A stretch of 64,000 nt of DNA from the NCBI RefSeq assembly GCF_004379255.2, contig NC_056035.1, positions 20,419,902 through 20,483,901 of the forward strand. Direction: 5' to 3'. Under the pieces are notes generated by a model. The model was given only the letters and a program-made list of their open reading frames with translations. It made no database searches and had not been told where the DNA came from. Positions 1 to 12,540 of the stretch are shown one piece after another. Source of the stretch: Salvia splendens. Lineage: Eukaryota > Streptophyta > Magnoliopsida > Lamiales > Lamiaceae. Numbering within the stretch: position 1 is the first letter of the stretch; every line of letters starts with the position of its first letter. A program made the translations under genes and the position numbers.

Positions 1-197
1 CAACCTCGGGTATGATTGTTGGAAAATTATTTGGTCTAATGCATATATATGTGAATACATGTTTTGATCTTGAGGTCTTGTTTTTTCTTTTCGTTTTTTT
101 TACTTGTGAAATAAGTACCACGCCTGAAATTTGCCTTATCTTTTTCTTTTCTTTTTCTTTGTACTTGAGGACAAGTATGTTTTAAGTGTGAGCAGTT
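1..197 (+). mobile_element. 3' internal end of an outer Athila-like retrotransposon
   Basis: AT- and T-rich noncoding sequence. It ends with a block near 172-197 (gaggacaagt then taagtgtgagcagttt) that closely matches the sequence just before the 3' LTR of the inner Athila element at 12530-12556. By that match it is the last part of an Athila-like element whose body lies left of the window. No coding sequence is visible. Confidence 0.7.
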
Positions 198-662
198 TGA
201 TAAGGATCATTTCATGCATCGGTTTAAGGGTAAAATGTATACTACTTGATCGGTTTATCGCGCAAAACAAGTGTTAAAATGCGCAGAAATGCTACTTGAC
301 CAAGGCAGCAAGGCCGAACTGATCAAGCAAGTACAAAAGGCGAAAAAGGGCCAAGAATCGGGGGAGCGATCAAGCAGTTAGGTGGGGACCGCTGGCTTCT
401 AGAAGAAGAACACGTGAGGAAATGAGCTGGATATGGCGCACCATTCTGTTATCAAGGACGACGTTCTAGAAGGGAACACATGCCGGAATATAAGAACGCA
501 AGGACGAAGCTGTTATACGAATCTGTTACAAAAAAGCATCGTCATTCTAGAAGAACAACACGTAGCAATCAATGATTCGCTCACTCTCGGAATGAACGAA
601 TATTCCCAGTCAAGATTGTTATCCAGCTGGGAGTCGAATCGAGCTTATAATTAGATGATGTG
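198..662 (+). repeat. Outer Athila-like LTR, left segment
   Basis: Starts with TGATAAGG directly after the polypurine-like block, as an LTR should, and is interrupted at 662 by the inner Athila element. The LTR resumes at 14057. The 73-codon open frame at 433-654 lies inside this LTR and shows no protein features, so it is not called as a gene. Confidence 0.75.
658..662. repeat. Left target-site duplication of inner Athila element (ATGTG)
   Basis: ATGTG directly precedes the 5' LTR and recurs at 14052-14056 directly after the 3' LTR. A 5-bp duplication is the size expected for Ty3/gypsy integrase. Confidence 0.9.
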
Positions 663-2161
663 TGATAAGTCGTATTCTAGGCCTTGGTTACTGGTCAGTA
701 TAATGTGCATAATTGGAATATATCTGCAAAACAGTTGCTAAAGTGTGCAGGGAGAGTGTTCTAGCCAGTATGGGAATGTTCGGATAATTCAGGTGAAAAG
801 GCGTCAGAAGGGTGCAATACTGACCAGGATGCGTGCCAAGAAGGCTCGAGATGGAGAGGAAGGATAGCTGGGAAGATCAGCCGCAAGCAAGGGGCAAAAG
901 GGTCATTTCATAAAGAGTGTCTACCCTAAAAATCAATGGAGGCCTCCCTATAAAAGGAAGCCACTTGGTGAGAGAAAATAGGGATGAAGGAACGAGTTCA
1001 TTAACTCCTACGCTTAGTTAGCAATCTCTTTTCGGTAGATCAACCTTTCAGCATTATCCTTCATATTCTCATTCCTCGCCACAGCCATGGTCACCTGAAG
1101 ACCATCAGTTCGCCGGAGTTCCACATCTTTTCATTCCAGTCAGCGTGATCGTAGTGTTAACAGTTTCATCGCCGGAGTGGCAAAACAATCTTTATTTGCT
1201 TTCTTAGTTAATCGCACTTGTTTTCTTACGTTGGAATTGTTGCACGTTCAATATTTGCTTACTTTGAAGTCTTAGTTGCGATCCAAACGATTTTATGATA
1301 CGAAGCTATTTTTCTGCATCGGTTCTTGTTTGATTTCATTCTTTTCTGCCTAGATAGCTTAGATCCAGTTGTTACGGTAATTTCCAGTTGTTGCGAGCAT
1401 GTTTTCATTTCCGAATTGATAGATCTGAGTTTATGAGTTCAGTTTGCTGTTAGATTTTAGATCTGAAATGGTTAAGTGTGAAGGCCTAGTTTACGTAGTT
1501 TCTGCCACCTTGCATGTCACCCAGTAAGTTTAGTTGTAGTTTCGGTGTTCGATCTTTTGATTTGAAGTTTTAATTGTAGATTTGTGTTCATGAAGTTGTT
1601 AATCTGTGTTTCTATGGTGATAAGTCTGGATTTGCTGATCTGAATTGATTCATGTTGAAGAAGAATACATCTCCATCCACTTTGGGGCCACTTTGCCTTT
1701 TTAACCACTTTTACTTTTGTCCTTTACTTTTCAGCTGTTACTTTTCAGATCTGTAGACCTAGTCACCTAACTACCTCTTTTCCTCTGATATTTCGTTTAG
1801 CCTTTTATAGTAAACTCGTACTTTCCATATGTTTCTGAAACATCATGTTCCCCACTCTCACGTACACAGCCACCTGTCAAACATCTCTCCCACCTCTTAG
1901 TTAGTAGAGTACCATCTTAAATTCCAGCCTAGATTAAGTCTCAACCCAAAGCGTGGTAGCTAACCAAACCTTCCAGAATATCACCACGATACCAAAACGC
2001 ATCATCTCTGTGGGATTCGACCCTTACGTCCACTATACTAGTCAGTAGAAGTGGGTTGAGGAATTTTTGATACCAGGTTCAGGCTTAGCTGGGATTTCCA
2101 TCCTTATCAGTAGGATACATCCTTTGCTCGAAACGACACCTGACACAAACCTGCACTTTTA
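663..2161 (+). repeat. 5' LTR of inner Athila element
   Basis: 1,499 bp, beginning TGATAAGTCG and ending ACTTTTA, where the 3' LTR has ACTTTCA; the canonical terminal CA has mutated to TA. It contains an extra TTAG near 1016 compared with the 3' LTR. Short open frames here have no coding character. Confidence 0.92.
949..956 (+). promoter_or_regulatory. TATA box of the 5' LTR promoter
   Basis: TATAAAAG in a CCTCCCTATAAAAGGAAG context, about 286 bp into the LTR. It is conserved at the matching place in the 3' LTR (12843-12850). Likely the pol II promoter of the element; the start site itself is not visible. Confidence 0.6.
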
Positions 2162-2163
2162 AA

Positions 2164-2182
2164 TGGCGTCGTTGCCGGGGAT
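2164..2182 (+). other. Primer binding site (tRNA-Asp type)
   Basis: TGGCGTCGTTGCCGGGGAT begins 2 bp after the 5' LTR. It resembles the site typical of Athila/Tat elements, complementary to the 3' end of tRNA-Asp, with one T where C is usual. Confidence 0.8.
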
Positions 2183-2267
2183 GAATGGCGTTATTAGCTG
2201 TTATTGTGTGTGATACTTTGGCGTATATATTGTTCATAATTTTTTCTCTTTCTTTTTCTTTCAGTTT

Positions 2268-4309
2268 ATGAGAAGCAGTTCGGCTCCTGACCATCGGAGA
2301 CCGAAGATACTTCAGCGAGGATCTATACTCGTAACCACTCGATCTGGCTTGTTAACAGCTCTGTCTGACATAGGCACGAGTAGTGACGAGGAGCAAGACA
2401 CCATAGAAGGAAGAATACCAGAACAGGTACTACAGTTGGAGGGTAACCCAAGGAGAATGGCAGACAACAATGATGACGATCCAGAGATCGGGACGCTGAA
2501 CGCGCATACCGAAGGAGAACCACCGCAAGCTATAGTAGTCACCCCGGGGCAGACAGCTTGTGATGTGAAGCCCCATGTTATTGCAATCCTGCCCACGTAC
2601 TGTGGAAAGAGCTATGAAGGCCCTTACGAATTCCTTCATGAGTTCTGTAAGATTTGTAGGGCACAGAGAAGACCAGCAGGGGCGACCGAGGATGACTATA
2701 GATTGAAGGCTTTGCCGTTCGTTCTAAAAAGGGAGGCCAACACCTGGTTCATGCTACTGCCCCCCAATTCGATAGAGAGTTGGGCAGATTTCAAGTCGGC
2801 GTTCTTAGGAAAATTCTTCCCGTCATCGAAGACGAGCGCATTGAAGAGAGAGATAACCAGTGTGAAGCAAGGGTATGATGAACCCTTGAGTGATTATTGG
2901 GCGAAGTATATGAGTCTTTTGGATGCATGTCCGAATCATCGTATGGCCGATATAGAAATACATCATACCTTTTATGAGGGGATGAACAAGGCAACGAAAG
3001 ACTTGGCAAACTCTTCGGCAGGAGGAAGTTTCACGCAGTTAAGGGTCAGCGAAGCTAAAAGGGTCCTAGGGAAGTTATTGAGTGCAAAGAAGGAGTACGA
3101 TAATTCTAGGGATAGCTACAGCAGAGAAAGAATTGCTAGTGCATTGTCTACTGACCAGGAGCATAAGATAGAGCAGAAGATGGATTTGAAGATGGACGAA
3201 TGAAGAAGACACTCCTGAGCGCGATCGAGAAGAACGCACCACCACCTTCCCCAACTTGGAGCTACAAAGGTGCAGAGCAGGGAATTAAAAGGCCGAGCTA
3301 TGATCAGCCTAATGATTTCGTCAATATGGAGCAGGTTAATGCTGCCGGATACTACAATTCTAGTGGGCATTAGATCCAGGGAAGGCAACGGGACGCATCA
3401 TGGAGGGACCATCCGAACTTTTGATGGGGAGACGGGAACCAAAATCAGTACCAAGGTCAAGGTCAGAACCAATACAACCCCCACCCAAACCAGAATCCCA
3501 ACCGTGGCCCAGCAAATCCCGACCACCAGGCCAACTGGTCAAGAAGGAACCAACAAACCCATAACCATAACCCACATAACCAAAACTCAAACCCTGTTTA
3601 TGTACCACCCCACCAGAGAAACTTCCAAAATTACCAGAGTCAGCATAATCAAGGTTCCCAACATCAGCAGAACCAAAACCAGTTCCAAAGCCAGAACCAT
3701 TTCCAAGGCCAGAACCAGAATCAATATCATCAAGACCACCCTCCTGGCCAGTATAACCACTACCCATCTAACCAGAACCAACAAAACTTCCAAAATTACC
3801 AACCCAACCAAAACCCCCAGTATAACCATCACCAAGGACAAAATCAGTCCCAATATCCTAACAGGTCGAGGAGATCTATGGAGGACATGATGGGAGAATT
3901 GTTCGCTTCGCAGCAAAGTATCAAGGGTGAGTTGCAGTCCAATAGTGAAGTAGTGCAGGGGATGCAGAATGCCCAGAAGGAGCATAAGGCGAACATAGAC
4001 ATGATGAATAGGCAATTGGCTCAGCTTGCGAGTTCAATGGGTGAAATGAAGGGAAATTCAGGAAAATTCCCATCTACAGTCCATGTTCCTGAAAAGGCGA
4101 ACGTGAGCAAGGTCACATTGCGGTCCGGTACTGCCTATGAGGGACCCCAACCGAAGAAGTCCAACGGAGAGCCTAGTGGGACAAATATACTGAAGGATGT
4201 CATCTCGGAGGGAGAGCTCAACAGACCTCTACCTCAGATGCAGGATCCATTCTTTTTAGATAAAGCACCATTGGAAAAGAATGAAACAAGAGGCGTACTG
4301 CCCAGGTGA
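2268..4309 (+). pseudogene. gag: Athila gag polyprotein (broken)
   Basis: The first 311 codons (2268-3203) hold a plant retrotransposon gag domain at about residues 130-225, with the familiar ANTWF and FLGKFFP blocks. The frame shifts near 3200. The next frame runs through a long Asn/Gln-rich low-complexity stretch (about 3430-3870) and then an amphipathic Gln-rich segment starting MEDMMGELF at 3878. In-frame stops lie at 3371-3373, 3422-3424 and 4307-4309, and a further shift near 4437 leads into protease. Gag would package element RNA into cytoplasmic particles; this copy cannot be translated whole. Open frames on the opposite strand over the N/Q-rich part are shadows. Confidence 0.88.
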
Positions 4310-4436
4310 GACCCTCCTAAGGAAACGGAACCCACGAAGGAGGCTCCAGCCCAGAATGTACCCAAGAAAACTCCGGGAAGGCTGTTGAAGGACCGACTGA
4401 AGAGGCGAAAGAAAAAAACCATTCCCTTACCGGTTC

Positions 4437-6665
4437 GTGACCAAGAGGAAGAAGGAAAACCCAGTGGATTACATGTCAATTTTTGGGAAGCTGGATATCA
4501 CCATACCATTCCTCCAAGCCGTGAAGCTACCCCCGCTTGGAAAATTTATCAAAGAATTCATAGCCGGGAAAGCCCAGAAGGATGGGAAGATCATGGTGGA
4601 AGGAATAACGTCAGCAATTGTGCAAGAAAAGCTACCGCCCAAGAGAGCAGACCCAGGTATGTTCACTTTGCCCATAACTATAGGAGATGTAAAAATCGAG
4701 CATGCAATGTGTGATCTGGGAGCTTCTATAAATGTTATGCCATTGTCAGTTTATAATCGGCTGAAGGGAGTAACGTTATCTAACACTAGGGTATTAATCC
4801 AACTGGCTGATAGGTCATGTATAAGTCCTGGGGGTGTGTTAGAGAATGTGTTGGTGAGAGTACATGATTTTACTTATCCTGCTGACTTTTACGTGATCAA
4901 GATGGGTGAGTCTGAAACTAGGGAGTCTAGCGGTATATTGTTGGGAAGGCCATTTCTTAGGACAGCCAAGACGATTATAGATATGGCTGAGGGAACAATT
5001 TGCATTGATTTTCATGGAGAAAAGTTTACCTTCGATATCAATGAGGCCATGAAAAAACCTATCGATTCTGAAAATCTATGCTATGTGGATGTAATTGACC
5101 CCCTAGTCCAAGATTTTCTTGAGACTGAATTATTGCAGGAAAAGCTACAAGCATTGGATGTATATGGGCAGGCTGATGTAGAGGCAGCTGCATGGTGTGA
5201 CCTGATCAGTAGCCAAGGGTTAACTGATGAAGAGATAGAAGGAGCTATTAAGGACTTCTGCCAGAAATCAGAATTTATTGGAGACGCAGGGGCTAAGCTA
5301 CCTGTCAGTACAGATGAATTTTCAGAGGGAGAATTAGAAAAGGAAGGGGATGCTGCAAGGAACCCTCTACCAGCAGACACACTTCTCCCACAAGTTGAAT
5401 TGAAGAAGTTACCAGCAACCCTGAAGTATGCCTTTCTCGGGGAGGAAAATTCATATCCGGTGATTATAAGCAGCAGCCTGACAAAGGAGCAAGAAGCAAG
5501 GCTACTGACCGTCCTAGGCAGGAACAAGAAAGCAATTGGATGGAGCCTTACAGATTTGGTGGGAATAAGCCCTGACGTCTGCATGCATCATATTAGGCTA
5601 GAAGAAGGGGCGAAGGCACATCGAGATTTGCAGAGAAAGGTGAATCCCAACATGCGGGAGGAAATATTGAAGGAAATCTTGAAGTTGTTGTCATTAGGGA
5701 TTATCTATTTGGTGCCCGATAGCGAGTGGGTCAGCCCTGATGGTTCCCAAGAAGTCCGGGATTCATGTGGTTCAAAATGAGAGGAATGAGCTGATACCGA
5801 CAAGGCTAGTCAATGGTTGGCGGATGTGCATAGATTACCGCAAGCTGAACGTCGCGACCAGGAAAGACCACTTTCCTCTATTGTTCATTGACCAGATATT
5901 GGAGCGACTGGCTGGGAAGAAGTACTTTTGTTTTTTGGATGGGTACAGCGGGTATTTTCAAATCTACGTGAACCCTGAAGACCAGGATAAGACCACCTTC
6001 ACCTGCCCATTTGGAACCTATGCGTACAAACGCATGCCGTTCGGACTTTGCAACGCTCCGGGAACATTTCAGCGATGCATGATGAGCATATTTTCCGATC
6101 TAATTGAGGAGTGTATAGAAATATTCATGGATGACTTCACAGTCTACGGAGACTCTTTCGACTCATGCCTTCGTCATTTGGATGTAGTCTTGGAGAGGTG
6201 TCGAGCGAAGAGCCTAGTCTTGAATTTTGAGAAGTGTCATTTCATGGTCACAGAGGGCATCATCCTAGGGCACGTGGTGTCAGAGAGAGGTATCCAGGTG
6301 GATCAGGACAAAGTGGACGTCATTTCCAAACTACCGTTCCCTACTGACCAGAAGGAAATAAGGGGTTTTTTGGGACACGCGGGGTTTTATCGCCGATTTA
6401 TTAAAGACTTCGCCAAAATTGCCCAACCCCTTACCAGACTTCTCCAAAATGAGGTGGAATTCAATTTTGATGACAAGGCTGCTTTCAACTTGCTCAGGGA
6501 GAGGTTGATATCTGCACCCATTATCCGGGCTCCTGACTGGGAGCATCCTTTCGAAGTCATGTGTGATGCCAACGACTATGCAGTGGGAGCTGTGCTGGGT
6601 CAGAAGATCGAGGGAAGAAGGTATGTAATTTTCTATTCGCCGCACCATCGAAGCCTTGATGAAGA
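4437..6665 (+). pseudogene. pol: Athila pol: protease, reverse transcriptase, start of RNase H (broken)
   Basis: From 4437, a retropepsin domain carries the catalytic block DLGASINVMP (about residue 93 of this frame) and the flap/C-terminal block SSGILLGRPF. A linker follows, then the start of reverse transcriptase (NPNMREEILKEI). A frameshift near 5735 moves the rest of RT to the frame starting at 5740. There the fingers/palm motifs MPFGLCNAPGTFQ and the catalytic FMDDF are intact, followed by the connection region (GFLGHAGFYRRFI). RNase H starts (HPFEVMCDANDYAVGAVLG) but breaks off near 6651-6663 and joins directly to integrase sequence. The rest of RNase H and the integrase zinc finger and first catalytic aspartates are missing. 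Confidence 0.9.
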
Positions 6666-7330
6666 AGTATGGTGTGCACCACAGATTATCCAGCCCCTAC
6701 CATCTGCAAGCAAACGGTCAAGCCGAGATCTCTAACCGAGAGATAAAAAAGATTCTGGAAAAAACCGTCAATCCTTCTAGGAAAGACTAGAGCGTGAGGT
6801 TAGAGGATGCTCTATGGGCATATCGGACAGCCTATAAAACTCCCATAGGAATGTCCCCATACAGAATTGTTTTCGGAAAGATGTGCCACTTACCCGTCGG
6901 GATTGAGCACCGAGCATACTGGGCAGTACAACAAGTAAATGTGGATACTACAGCCTGTGAAGAGGAAAGAAAACTGCAGTTACAGGAGCTAGAGGAACTT
7001 AGATTGGAGTCGTTCGACTCAGCCATGTGGTACAAAGAGAGAATCAAGTTGTGGCACGACAGGAATCTGAGGACCAAGGATCTCCATGTTGGGCAGAAAA
7101 TACTACTTTTCCAGTCGAGACTCATGCCTGGGAAGCTCAAGTCGAAGTGGACAGGGCCTTATGTCATCACTGCACTCTGTTCTAATGGAGCAGTGGAGAT
7201 TTCAGAGAGCCTTCCTAACTCTAAACCTTTTATTGTGAATGAGCATAGGCTAAAGGTATTTAGGGACAATAGTGATATGGTTGTGGTGGATGAGATTCCA
7301 CTGCAACCACATACTCAGGTTTCATACTGA
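6664..7330 (+). pseudogene. pol: Athila integrase, C-terminal remnant
   Basis: Continues from the deletion junction in another frame with the integrase segment around the third catalytic residue (NGQAE). An in-frame TAG at 6788-6790 interrupts it. From 6794 an open frame of 178 codons covers the end of the core ([20 protein letters not shown]) and the C-terminal GPY-type domain ([10 protein letters not shown]). The zinc-binding region and the first two acidic catalytic residues are absent because of the internal deletion, so strand transfer is not possible from this copy. Confidence 0.88.
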
Positions 7331-7946
7331 CCGGTAGGATAGGGATTGGAATTCCAATGGGCTAGCTCATTTTAGCGTAATTTACATATGCTGGCAAAGT
7401 AGAATTCCAATTTTCCTAAGGGAGATGTAAATAGTGTAAATACGTAGTAGTTAATTTAATCTTTACCTGTTAGTTAATTTTAAGAAAACCCAAAAATATT
7501 TTTGGACCTCAACTATTAATTTGGAGTATATACTGACCATCAGAATCCCATTTTGGTAAAACTCCTATTTTATGTAAGTGTCCTTTTTACTTTGTTTCTA
7601 ATCTAGGAAAATATAGGGGGAAATCATTAAAGGGCCAAATTTGAATTGGGACTTTGTTGCAGCTTTTGCAGGGTGACAATGGCTGGCAGGCGCGTGAGCA
7701 GAGAAACGAGAGGCAACGTCCAATCAGAGACCAACATTACCAACCGTCTCTCACTCGAATCGGCGCAACCTGAAAACCGCCTTCAGCCAGTTACAACCCA
7801 CAACTGCCTATTCCAACTCCATAACCACACCGTCTCTCCCATTTAATTTCAAAACCCTCACCTGCAATTTCTCTCTACAAAATTTCTCACCATCTCTCCA
7901 CAAACACCAAACCCCCACATTACACAGAAAATCACAAATCTAAGCC
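7331..7946 (+). other. Spacer between pol and the 3' gene of the Athila element
   Basis: About 600 bp without a credible gene; a 66-codon frame at 7646-7846 has no recognisable features. CT-rich sequence near 7860-7940 just before the next ATG looks like a leader. A splice acceptor for a subgenomic mRNA would be expected somewhere here, but I cannot place it. Confidence 0.5.
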
Positions 7947-10729
7947 ATGGGAAAGAAAGCATGGGCAAAGAAAATCAAACCCACTTCAACCTGCAGGGAA
8001 GAAACTCCAGAATCACCACCGCCGCGGGAAGGACGGCTGTCGAGCCCACAACCAGAACCGCAACTACAGGAGTCGACTCCTCAGGCGCCAACAATGGTCT
8101 CCTTGGATGCAATGGCGGAATTCCTTCGACAGCAGGACCCTAATAGAGATTGGGTGGCGGCGCTGGCCGGTTTTAGTCAAATCGGGGGAAAATGGAGTAT
8201 GACCGGAGAAACCCCATCTAAACCGATTGTGCAATCCACGGTACAACCACCCAGTTCCATTCCGACTTCCTCCGAAATTCCACTAGGAAGAGAATCTCCC
8301 TTAATTATCGCACCGCCTGAGTCTGCGGAACCCTCCCAAACTCCACAACAGAGTGATTCGATGGAGGTTGACCCCATCTCCGCCCATTACGATTCCGATG
8401 CAGAAGAACGTGAAGCGAGAAGAAGAGAGGAGGAAAAGGGCCAGAAGGGAAGCGATGAACCAGAGAAAACGCCAACAGCGGAACCCATTCCTCAAGAAGC
8501 AGCAAGGGAAGAGATAGATTTGAATGAGACGGCCAAGAAACAAGGCTTAATGACTGATGACGAATTTCAGGCAATTTTGGATGGAGTAAATCAGAGGGAA
8601 GATGATACTGCCAAGATGGTTGAGAATTAGGACCTCATTTCTAGGGCAGTAGGAGAGAAAGAGCCAGAGTTAGAAACTCCCCAGACAGAGGTGGGGGAGA
8701 GTGATGAGCATATTGAGGAAGAGTCAGTACCAAGAGCGGAGGTACCAGAACCAGTAGCACCTCCGGTGACGAAACCAAAGGCAGTCAAGAGGAAGTTGGT
8801 GTTGAAGCGCTATCCGAGGGCAGAGAGGCCGAAGTCAGAGAGGGTATCCCAAAGATGTCTCGGAAAGTGGGCATCTAGCAAGGCGAACCCAAACACAAAG
8901 GCAGATCCGGTGGAGATCTTGAGTGAAGAGGAAAGGGCTACTCCCACAAAACCTGGGGAGAAGTTTTTACCTACTACTGACTTAGAGGATACTGCAAGGG
9001 AAAACGAAGCGGTCTTTCCAACACTGAGTGGCCAAGGTGAAGAGGCTGACGGGATGGCTGAGTGTCTGGACCTCGCATCCAGGTCAGTAGGCCACAAAGA
9101 GACCAGTCCTACTGCCCATGATCAATTTTCAACACAAGCTGAGAAGGAACCCGAAGAAGAGAAAGACGAGGATGACGGAGAGGAAGCTAGTTATCAGGAA
9201 GAAAGGAAGCGAAAAGGGAAAGGTCTTATGAAGAAGAAACCCAGTGTCAAGAGGCAGCGCACAACAAATACAGGCGTAGTCATAACTGAAGCCGTTCAGA
9301 GAACCCCACCAAGCCGCAGGGAACAGAGTGATAGCGAATACGCTATCAGTCAAGAGTCGGACTCAGATAGCGACATATCCTTGGAGAATGAGGAGTGTAG
9401 TGAGCAACAACTCCCGCGCGATCATCGGGAGCTAGTGCACCCCCCGGTAGAGAGAAACTACAAAAGGTCTGGTGGAGGAAATGAAGTTATTCGACTCTAA
9501 GAAGCTACAAAAGGTCTTCGATGGCAAGGATGAAGGGAGTAAGCAGGTTAAAAGCGGAAAAAGTACTTCATATTCCCTCTTTGGATGAATTGGGAGCCCG
9601 CGAGCAGTTTCTCTCTTATTTGCATGCGTTAGGATTCGAATGGTTGTTGGAGAATGAGAATCCAAACATCAGTGTTAGGTTAACAAATGAGTTCTTTACC
9701 ACATTCCGATTTAGGGTCACAACAGATTTGGATGAGGTTTCTATAAGTTTCTGGTTGTTTGGAGGGGAAATAAGTATGAATCTGATTGAGTGGACAGTAA
9801 GGTTGGGGATGTGAAGTCTGGAGGAGGCGATAGGATTGGAGTGGCGGAGCAGGGAAAGGGGAATTCCCCGTAGGCACGTAGATTTCGGACCCCAGGAGGC
9901 GTGGGAAGAGTTAACTCACCCAGCCTCCGGGGAATTTGCATCCACTCTCTCTCGCTCAATCCATTTCAATAACTCAATCCTACGCCTAGTCCAGCTTCAC
10001 TTGGACTTCAATTTGTTGGGGCAGTCGAACTCCGCGGTAAGAACATCAATAACAGAGTTATACCTTCTGTGGTGCGCGAAGCGCGGAAGGAAATTACATC
10101 TAGGATTCTGGACAGCGTACCAATGCCATCTAATTGCCACCCACCCAGCGAGAAACCTCACTCTCTGCCATATCTTGGGAGTGTTCGTCAGAAACAACAT
10201 CATCATCACAGAGGCTGAAGGCTTATCTCCCCAGATCATGGTAGACCCCCATGGGTTGTTTGACACCCCATTTTTTGTCCGGACAAATGCTGTGTACATG
10301 AGACAAGGAGTACCACGGTTTTACGCGATGGGTGAGGAGACTATACCGACTGGGAGATCTGCAGTACATTCGGGGACACAAGATCAAGAGCAGAGACATG
10401 AGAGGCTAGAGAAGGCAGTGGAAGGGTTGGCGGAAGAAAATCGACAAGTGAGGGCAGAGTTGGCTCGCCTGATTAACATGATGGAAGGAATCTTGAAGGA
10501 GTTGGGAACGGGGAAGCTAGTGAGAGAAGCCGGACCGAGTGGCCACGGAGGCCGAACTAATGAACCACAAGTATCAGAGGGGGTAGTACCCGAGACGGAA
10601 GAAGCAGAGCTGAAAGAAGAAGCGGAACAAGAGGAATCTGAGAAAGAACTATCCGGAAACGAGGAAGAGGATTTGGAGGTACCACCTGCACCAGTCCCTG
10701 CACCGAGGAGGAGCAGGAGAAACGCGTGA
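7947..10729 (+). pseudogene. Athila 3' gene (env-position ORF, broken)
   Basis: A long gene after pol, starting MGKKAWAKKIK. Its N-terminal half is Pro/Glu-rich and disordered with basic patches. A conserved globular block (9521-10350) includes LGFEWLLE, NPNISVRLTNEFFTTFRF and LYLLWCAKRG. As I recall the family, plant proteomes annotate this as a putative plant transposon protein domain. After that come a predicted coiled coil (about 10395-10500, heptad-like Leu/Val/Ala) and an acidic tail ending PAPRRSRRNA. Breaks: TAG at 8628-8630, TAA at 9498-9500 with frameshifts around 9480-9560, and TGA at 9812-9814. I see no signal peptide or membrane segment, so calling it an envelope would rest on position only. 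Confidence 0.75.
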
Positions 10730-10846
10730 CCACCATCCCACCTGACAGGTTAGTTTTTCTTAAGTTTTAGTTTTTCGTTTTTCATTTTTATGTGTGTTTT
10801 TTTAGGTAATATAATCTGTGTAGTATGTGAGCAAACCCCTTTCATA

Positions 10847-11075
10847 ACACTTAGCCTATATAATAGTCTAAGTATGAGAAGTAAAGGGTTTGCTATTTTG
10901 ACGCATGTGTTCATATTTTCTTTATTTTATTTTCGTGTGCATGTAGCTCACACTTAGCCTACTGTGTAGTCTAAGTGTGAGGAGTTTGGTATATATGTGT
11001 TGTGTTTGTTGGGTTTTGTTTAGGTTTCAAATTCACCCACTTAGCCTATTATATAGTCTAAGTGTGAGAAGTTTT
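10847..11075 (+). repeat. Three dispersed hairpin repeats related to the polypurine tract
   Basis: Each unit reads (ac)ACTTAGCCTA, a short AT loop, then TAGTCTAAGTGTGAG(A/G)AGT, so it can fold on itself. The right half resembles the sequence just before the 3' LTR (TAAGTGTGAGCAGTTT). The first unit has further outer complementarity (GCAAACCCC with AAAGGGTTTGC). Confidence 0.7.
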
Positions 11076-11121
11076 TAGTAGAATCATGTGTTTTGCTTGT
11101 TTGGTGTGTCTTTGTGTCAGC

Positions 11122-11209
11122 CATACTGGCCATTACCTTTTTCCACTTCACAGCTCTATCTGAGGGCAGACACTTGTGAAGTGGGAGGGGGGATGCAATG
11201 GCCAGTATG
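11122..11209 (+). repeat. Two-part hairpin in Athila 3' region
   Basis: CATACTGGCCATT (11122-11134) pairs with AATGGCCAGTATG (11197-11209). Inside it CCACTTCACA (11143-11152) pairs with TGTGAAGTGG (11175-11184). Confidence 0.75.
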
Positions 11210-12540
11210 ACATGTGTACATATGTGTTTTCTGTGTTTAGTGTTTGTGTAGTGTCTAGGTCTAGGTCTAGTTTTTTTTTCGTATGTGTGTGATTGGGCTT
11301 AAAACTCAACTGTCTCGAGCTGACGGTGAGGGGAATTGAGGGAGATAAGACATGCTGGACAATGGAAACCGACCTCCTTAGTATCTCCTAGTCAGTATAG
11401 ATGATGCGAGTATGAGAGTAAAGCCCATCCTTAGAGCCCAAACACAAAAACTCTCTTTAAATGTGAGATAAAAGCCTAAAGTGGAACCACTTTCCACTAA
11501 TTCAGGAAAGAAAAGAGTGGCTGCCACAAGTTGCCTAGGGTGAAGTGACCGCGTGTAGCAAACACTGAAGGCAGTAGGAACCCCCCCCCCCCAACCCAAA
11601 AAAAAAGCACCCTAAAGAACCCCACTTTCTAGCCGTATATACCCAGATATAACCCCTAGCCACTGGGACTGTTGTGTGCAAGGCATGAGGCAAGGAGGCC
11701 ACTGGCCAGAAGGGCATACAAGAAAGAAACCAACTGGAGCAAGAAATTGAGAGGCAAGGAGAAAATCGACCAGGAAATCATTCCAGGTCTTAAAACAAAA
11801 CAAGAAGGAATAAGGGTGGTAAAGCCACGAAAAGAAGAAAAAATGTGAAGAAAATGGTCGAAAATACTTGACCATAAAAAAATAAAAAAATGAAAAGGAA
11901 CAAGGGTGGCAAAGCCCCAAGACGCTACTGACCAGTTGGGAAGCAACTTCAGAAAAGGTCCAGCCAAGCAGAAGTGACAGCCAAGAGCCTGAGCGCACAC
12001 AGTTCCCCCGCATCAGAATAAAGTAATGGTTTTTGAACCTTAGAGCCTTAGGAATAACCACCCAAACACTACAAGCCAACAACCCCGTTACAAGCTTTGA
12101 AAAACCTTCGGTAGCCGCACGTGAGATCTAAGTCCAAAGCATCTGTGGTTCAGCATTATGAGAGAATATAGTCCTAACATCCCGGTGAGGAATGAGTGAC
12201 TGAGCGAATCTGGTGTTTGGCCGAGAGTTTAGGTGATCTTGACGAGCGGATATACTGACTGGGAAGGAAAATGAGGGAGGCGGAAGTTCAAGGCTATCTA
12301 AGGCCGGATTGCACCTAATCCCAAGGGGAGGGATGGTTGAAAATATAGCCCAATTGATGCGTTAATGCGTTTAAGTGTTTTTCTTTTGTTTTTTTTTATG
12401 TGTGTTTGTCTTTATTTTAGTGTTTTTCTTTGCGTCATAGTTTAGGGTCTAGGTTAGGATAGAGTCGGTCAGGGGTGTAACCAGGCTAGAATTCGGCTTA
12501 CTTTTTTTGTTTGTTCTTCACGCTTGAGGACAAGCATAGG

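Noticed and set aside
3360..4015. Gly-rich and hydrophobic minus-strand frames opposite gag
   Set aside because: Shadows of the Asn/Gln-rich gag stretch.
7947..10729. Functional retroviral envelope gene
   Set aside because: Env position only; no signal peptide, membrane anchor or cleavage site visible, and several stops and frameshifts break it.
11378..12082. Minus-strand hydrophobic frames after the Athila 3' gene
   Set aside because: Phe/Leu-rich translation of noncoding element sequence, overlapping in two phases.
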